A stretch of 64,000 nucleotides of DNA from Woeseiaceae bacterium (lineage in GTDB: Bacteria; Pseudomonadota; Gammaproteobacteria; Steroidobacterales; Woeseiaceae): contig JAJFKV010000071.1 of NCBI GenBank assembly GCA_021773055.1, forward strand, positions 1 through 64,000, given 5' to 3'. The position numbers and the translations under genes are program-made. The notes under the pieces were generated by a model. That model worked only from the letters and a program-made list of their open reading frames with translations. It was not told the DNA's origin and searched no databases. Below are positions 60,283 to 64,000 of the stretch, piece after piece (within the stretch, counting starts at the first letter, position 1; each line of letters starts with the position of its first letter).

Positions 60283-61788
60283 ATGACAAAACCCACATTT
60301 AAAGCCGTCCTACTAAGCGCCATCCTGGCCACAGTCGTCTTTGTCAGCGGTGCCGGTGCCGACGACATCAAGCTCCCGGACATGGGCAGTCCTGCTGACG
60401 CTATTATTTCGGCAAATGATGAGGCACAAATTGGTCGCGCGATTATGCGCGATATTCGTAATAGCGGGCAGGTCGTCGAGGACCCGCTGGTTAATGAGTA
60501 CATTACCCAGGTCGGCAACAAGGTCGCCGCACAAACGAATGAAGGTGATCATCATTTCACGTTTTTCGTTATCGAAGATCCGCGCATTAACGCGTTCGCC
60601 CTGCCCGGCGGCTATATCGGCGTACATACCGGACTACTTGAAGCCACTCGAAGTGAGGACGAACTCGCGGGAGTACTGGCCCACGAAGTGGCGCACGTCA
60701 CGCAACGACATATTGCGCGAGCTATTCACGCCAGCTCACGCCAGAGCATCCTCTCAACAGCAATAATGCTGGGCGCCATACTTGCGGGAGTAGCCGGTGG
60801 CGGCTCTGACGTCATGCAAGCGGGAATGGCCGTTGCTCAGGGTACTGCCGCGCAACAACAGATTAATTTTACACGGTCCAACGAGCATGAAGCAGACCGT
60901 GTCGGAATCGCTGCACTGGCGGATGCCGGATTCGACCCCTACGGCATGGCGTCTTTTTTCGATGTCATGTCTCGCCAAAACACGCGATCACCCGATGAGC
61001 GCGCACCGGCTTTCCTGATGACCCACCCGGTTACAAGTGCTCGAATCGCAGAAGCGCGTGATCGGGCAAGGTCTTTCCCGCAGATTCGCAGTGATGATTC
61101 CATAAGCTACGGCATTGCCAGAGTTCGGCTGATAGTGGATCGATTTGAAACACCGGAAGAGGCAGTCGCACATTTTGAGAGGCGCCCTTACCAGAATCAA
61201 AACGACCTGGAACGCTATGGCCGGCTACTCGCCTATCTGCGTGACGGAAGTTATTACAAAGCACTCGACATCATAGAATACCTGGCCAACGGCAATCCCG
61301 ATGTGATCGCATATCATATTGCCCTTGGCGATACGCAGATGTTGCTCAAACGATATGATGATGCCGTCGATACCTACGAGAACGCGTTGGCGCTGTTTCC
61401 TCGCAACGTTCCTGTCGTTATCGCCTTTAGCGAAGGCTTGCTCAAACTCGACCGGCCAGAAAAAGCACACCAAATCTTGCTCGATCTACTCAACAATGTC
61501 CCTCCCACTCCTGACCAGATTCGACTAATTGCCCGTGCGGCAAGCGAAGCCGGCGAGAGCGCTGAGTCATTGTATTACCTATCGGAGTACCGTTTGATGA
61601 TTGGCGACCTGATTGGAGGCATTACTTACTTGCAGCAGGCACTGCGGCTGCCCGAACTGCAGGAGATACAGCGAATTCGCTTCGAGGCACGTATCGACTT
61701 CATCCGCGAATTCATGAGCGAGGAGCAACTGCGCCGCATGCAACAACAGGGCCGAGCGTCTGGAAAATCAGCGCGCAACGCTTTCTAG
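60283..61788 (+). CDS. M48-family metalloprotease with TPR (BepA/YfgC-like)
   Basis: 'DELAGVLAHEVAHVTQRHIAR' (HExxH), 'NEHEADRVGI', C-terminal TPRs. Confidence 0.93.
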   Translation: MTKPTFKAVLLSAILATVVFVSGAGADDIKLPDMGSPADAIISANDEAQIGRAIMRDIRNSGQVVEDPLVNEYITQVGNKVAAQTNEGDHHFTFFVIEDPRINAFALPGGYIGVHTGLLEATRSEDELAGVLAHEVAHVTQRHIARAIHASSRQSILSTAIMLGAILAGVAGGGSDVMQAGMAVAQGTAAQQQINFTRSNEHEADRVGIAALADAGFDPYGMASFFDVMSRQNTRSPDERAPAFLMTHPVTSARIAEARDRARSFPQIRSDDSISYGIARVRLIVDRFETPEEAVAHFERRPYQNQNDLERYGRLLAYLRDGSYYKALDIIEYLANGNPDVIAYHIALGDTQMLLKRYDDAVDTYENALALFPRNVPVVIAFSEGLLKLDRPEKAHQILLDLLNNVPPTPDQIRLIARAASEAGESAESLYYLSEYRLMIGDLIGGITYLQQALRLPELQEIQRIRFEARIDFIREFMSEEQLRRMQQQGRASGKSARNAF

Positions 61789-61790
61789 CC

Positions 61791-62525
61791 ATGAAATATG
61801 CTCCGAACATTCCTGTTGTTATTGTTGCGCTCGCGTTAGGGCTGTCAGGTTGCGCATCCGTTCCCGCTGAGCAACGCGTCGAATCAGATCCCTGGGAGCC
61901 TATGAATCGATCCTTGTTCAATGTCAACGTTGCGATCGACAGGGCCAGCACCAAACCGTTAGCAAAGGGCTATCGAGCGATACTTCCTGGCCCGGTCCGA
62001 AAAGGCATCTCAAATTTCTTTCGCAATCTCATTGCGCCGCGATCGGCGATCAATAATTTCTTGCAGGGCAAGCCCGGAAGAGGCGTCTCCGAGCTCGGCC
62101 GCTTTGTGCTTAACAGCACGGTCGGCGTGGGTGGGCTGATAGATGTCGCAACAGCCAGTGGCGTGGAAGAATACCGGGAAGATTTTGGGCAAACGGCTGC
62201 CGTCTGGGGTGTTCCGGACGGGCCCTATGTCATGTTGCCCATATTGGGGCCGCAAACATTGCGTGATGCCATCATGAGCGCTGTTGATATTGTCGCAGAC
62301 CCGCTATTCCAGTACGACAACACGTCGGTGCGTGACAAGTTATACGTATTGCGGCTTATCGATCTTCGTTATCGCCTTCTGACGGCCGACAAATTCCTGG
62401 ATGACTCCAAAGATCCGTATCTGACTCTGCGTGAGTCCTATCTGCAAAACCGTGAATTCGAAGTCTATGACGGTGATCCGCCTGTGGACGATGACTTTTT
62501 CGATGAGTTTCTCGAAGAAGAATAA
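61791..62525 (+). CDS. mlaA: MlaA/VacJ lipoprotein
   Basis: Lipobox 'LGLSGCAS'; 'DPWEPMNRSLFNVNVAIDRASTKPLAKGYRAILPGPVRKGISNFFRNL'. Confidence 0.96.
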   Translation: MKYAPNIPVVIVALALGLSGCASVPAEQRVESDPWEPMNRSLFNVNVAIDRASTKPLAKGYRAILPGPVRKGISNFFRNLIAPRSAINNFLQGKPGRGVSELGRFVLNSTVGVGGLIDVATASGVEEYREDFGQTAAVWGVPDGPYVMLPILGPQTLRDAIMSAVDIVADPLFQYDNTSVRDKLYVLRLIDLRYRLLTADKFLDDSKDPYLTLRESYLQNREFEVYDGDPPVDDDFFDEFLEEE

Positions 62526-62536
62526 TCCGCCAGAGT

Positions 62537-62875
62537 CTACGGTTGGTCGGGAGCCTCGATAAAGCCAGCCCAACGCTCACCACGCGTCAACAACGCATCA
62601 ACTTCCGTCGTCCTTGCGATCGCAAGAACGCGATCGGGCATACCCGAAAAACGAATTTCCCGGACCGTATGATTAGCCCACGTTATCCACTCCAGCAGCA
62701 GTGCCAGGCCCGCTGAGTCGCTCATGGTCACACCGGAAAGATCGATCTCCAGGCGTGTGTGCTCTTCAAACGGCTGCTCACTCACCTGCAAAATGCGTTC
62801 GGCAGTATCAAATGACATTTCTCCGGCCAGCGCGAAGTGGCCGTCGCCAAGTTCTTCGAGAGTAAACTCACCCAT
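62537..62875 (-). CDS. mlaB: STAS-domain protein (MlaB-like)
   Basis: 'RLEIDLSGVTMSDSAGLALLLEWITWA'; in operon order mlaEDCB. Confidence 0.88.
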   Translation of the reverse strand: MGEFTLEELGDGHFALAGEMSFDTAERILQVSEQPFEEHTRLEIDLSGVTMSDSAGLALLLEWITWANHTVREIRFSGMPDRVLAIARTTEVDALLTRGERWAGFIEAPDQP

Positions 62876-63479
62876 CGTTTGTAATACCAGCCTCATTTTC
62901 CAGTCTTTCGATGACTGCAGCGAGGCTTGAGCCACGGATTTCGGCATCCATTTCCGTACGATAATTGCGTATGTAGGAGATGCCTTCGATAACAATATTG
63001 AACATCAGCCAGCCCGAATCGCGTTTTACCAATTCGTAGTCCACCGCAACTTTGCTGCCATCATTTAGCTGTACGGTACTTCTGACCTTGGTGCGCTTTT
63101 TCGATACATCTCCTCGAAACGGCAGGAGCTTCACCTTGTCCTGCTCAAATTCGAGCAAGCCGTCGGCATAGCGGCGCAACAGCGCCCGGTAAAAGGCCTC
63201 TACAAAACGCACCCTCTGCGTTTCACTGGCACTTCGCCAATGTTTGCCAAGCACCATCTGGGCCGCAAACTTACGATCAAAACGGGGCAGCAATATTTCA
63301 TCGATGAGGGCATACAGCGCCTGGCGATCGGCGGCCAGCGCCTCCTGCTGTCCGTCCATCTTCTCGGCCAGGAATGTAACCGCACTCTCGATGACGTCCT
63401 GAGGCGATTGATCCTCGGCGTTCGCCGGCAAAACTGCCAGTATCGCGGCCAAGCCGATTGCGGGTAGCAAAGTCCTCAT
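62868..63479 (-). CDS. mlaC: MlaC-type phospholipid-binding ABC transporter component
   Basis: 'QMVLGKHWRSASETQRVRFVEAFYRALLRRYADGLLEF...DSGWLMFNIVIEGISYIRNYRTEM'. Confidence 0.94.
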   Translation of the reverse strand: MRTLLPAIGLAAILAVLPANAEDQSPQDVIESAVTFLAEKMDGQQEALAADRQALYALIDEILLPRFDRKFAAQMVLGKHWRSASETQRVRFVEAFYRALLRRYADGLLEFEQDKVKLLPFRGDVSKKRTKVRSTVQLNDGSKVAVDYELVKRDSGWLMFNIVIEGISYIRNYRTEMDAEIRGSSLAAVIERLENEAGITNDG

Positions 63480-63946
63480 TCGTCGTCACCGGAGTCGGAA
63501 CTGACAAGGAACTTTCCGATCAGGTTCTCGAGCACAATAGCGTCCTGTACGAAGAAGATTTCGCTACCTTCTTCAAGGCTGTCTTCCGAACCGCCCGCTT
63601 GCAATCCGATGTACTGGCTGCCCAACAATCCGGCGGTCAGGATACTCGCATCGGAGTCATCAGGAATCGCTCCGTACCTGCTGTCAATTTCAAAAACAAC
63701 CCTGGCTTGCAGTCGCTCCGGATCAAAGGTAACGCTCGTGACACGGCCGATAGTGACCCCGGACATCGCCACGGGTGCTCGAGTCTTGAGGCTGCCAACG
63801 TTTTCAAACCAGGCTTCCACTGCGTAAGTATCATCGGCGGAAAACTTGTCGCCACCGGTCGTCTGCGTTGTCAGAAAAAACAATGCCGACATCCCCAGCA
63901 GGGCGAACAGGCCAGTGCCGATTTCAACTGAACGTGTTTGCTGCAT
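63476..63946 (-). CDS. mlaD: MlaD/MCE-domain protein
   Basis: 'VEAWFENVGSLKTRAPVAMSGVTIGRVTSVTFDPE...LLGSQYIGLQAGGS'. Confidence 0.96.
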   Translation of the reverse strand: MQQTRSVEIGTGLFALLGMSALFFLTTQTTGGDKFSADDTYAVEAWFENVGSLKTRAPVAMSGVTIGRVTSVTFDPERLQARVVFEIDSRYGAIPDDSDASILTAGLLGSQYIGLQAGGSEDSLEEGSEIFFVQDAIVLENLIGKFLVSSDSGDDE

Positions 63947-63955
63947 AACTGCTCC

Positions 63956-64000
63956 TTAAAGCATGACTGCCGTAATCATGAAATCGAAGATCAATACCGC
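63956..64000 (-). CDS. mlaE: MlaE-like permease, C-terminal fragment (continues beyond window)
   Basis: Minus translation 'AVLIFDFMITAVML*' immediately upstream of mlaD. Confidence 0.75.
   Translation of the reverse strand, partial: AVLIFDFMITAVML

Noticed and set aside
62537-64000. mla operon as unusual
   Set aside because: mlaE-D-C-B order with mlaA nearby is ordinary gammaproteobacterial organization apart from convergent mlaA.

Overview
64 kb window of a gammaproteobacterial-type chromosome. It has two parts. (1) About 1-8.66 kb is an accessory region. It contains the C-terminus of a P4-type tyrosine integrase, a giant PKD/beta-propeller lipoprotein flanked by a degenerate direct repeat, and a small gene-cassette cluster. 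The cluster has three attC-like sites in minus orientation and cassettes encoding a membrane protein, a frameshifted SEC-C protein and an exported SUFU-domain protein. No integron integrase is seen. The region ends at a 3'-terminal tmRNA (ssrA)-like sequence followed by a displaced Rho-independent terminator, suggesting an island integrated into ssrA. (2) About 8.7-64 kb is mostly core: type IV pilin, hemerythrin-PAS histidine kinase, typA, srkA, prc, ppsA/ppsR, orn, rsgA, hinT, recR, ybaB, dnaX, SRP RNA, ppk2, class I aldolase, divergent pyruvate kinase, tRNA-Ser(GGA), dapA, gcvR, bcp, M48 protease, mlaA and mlaBCD(E). An accessory-looking block at 42.5-54.7 kb holds an octaheme-TPR lipoprotein, three cytochrome P460-like proteins, a diheme-type cytochrome c, a Cys-less DksA/TraR-like protein, and a divergent HK/RR/TonB-receptor/SBP operon. 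The most interesting signals are the attC cassette cluster inside a putative ssrA island, and GC-rich mini-hairpin elements that end in copies of tRNA/tmRNA 3' termini. All family assignments are from reading the translations; no database search was run.
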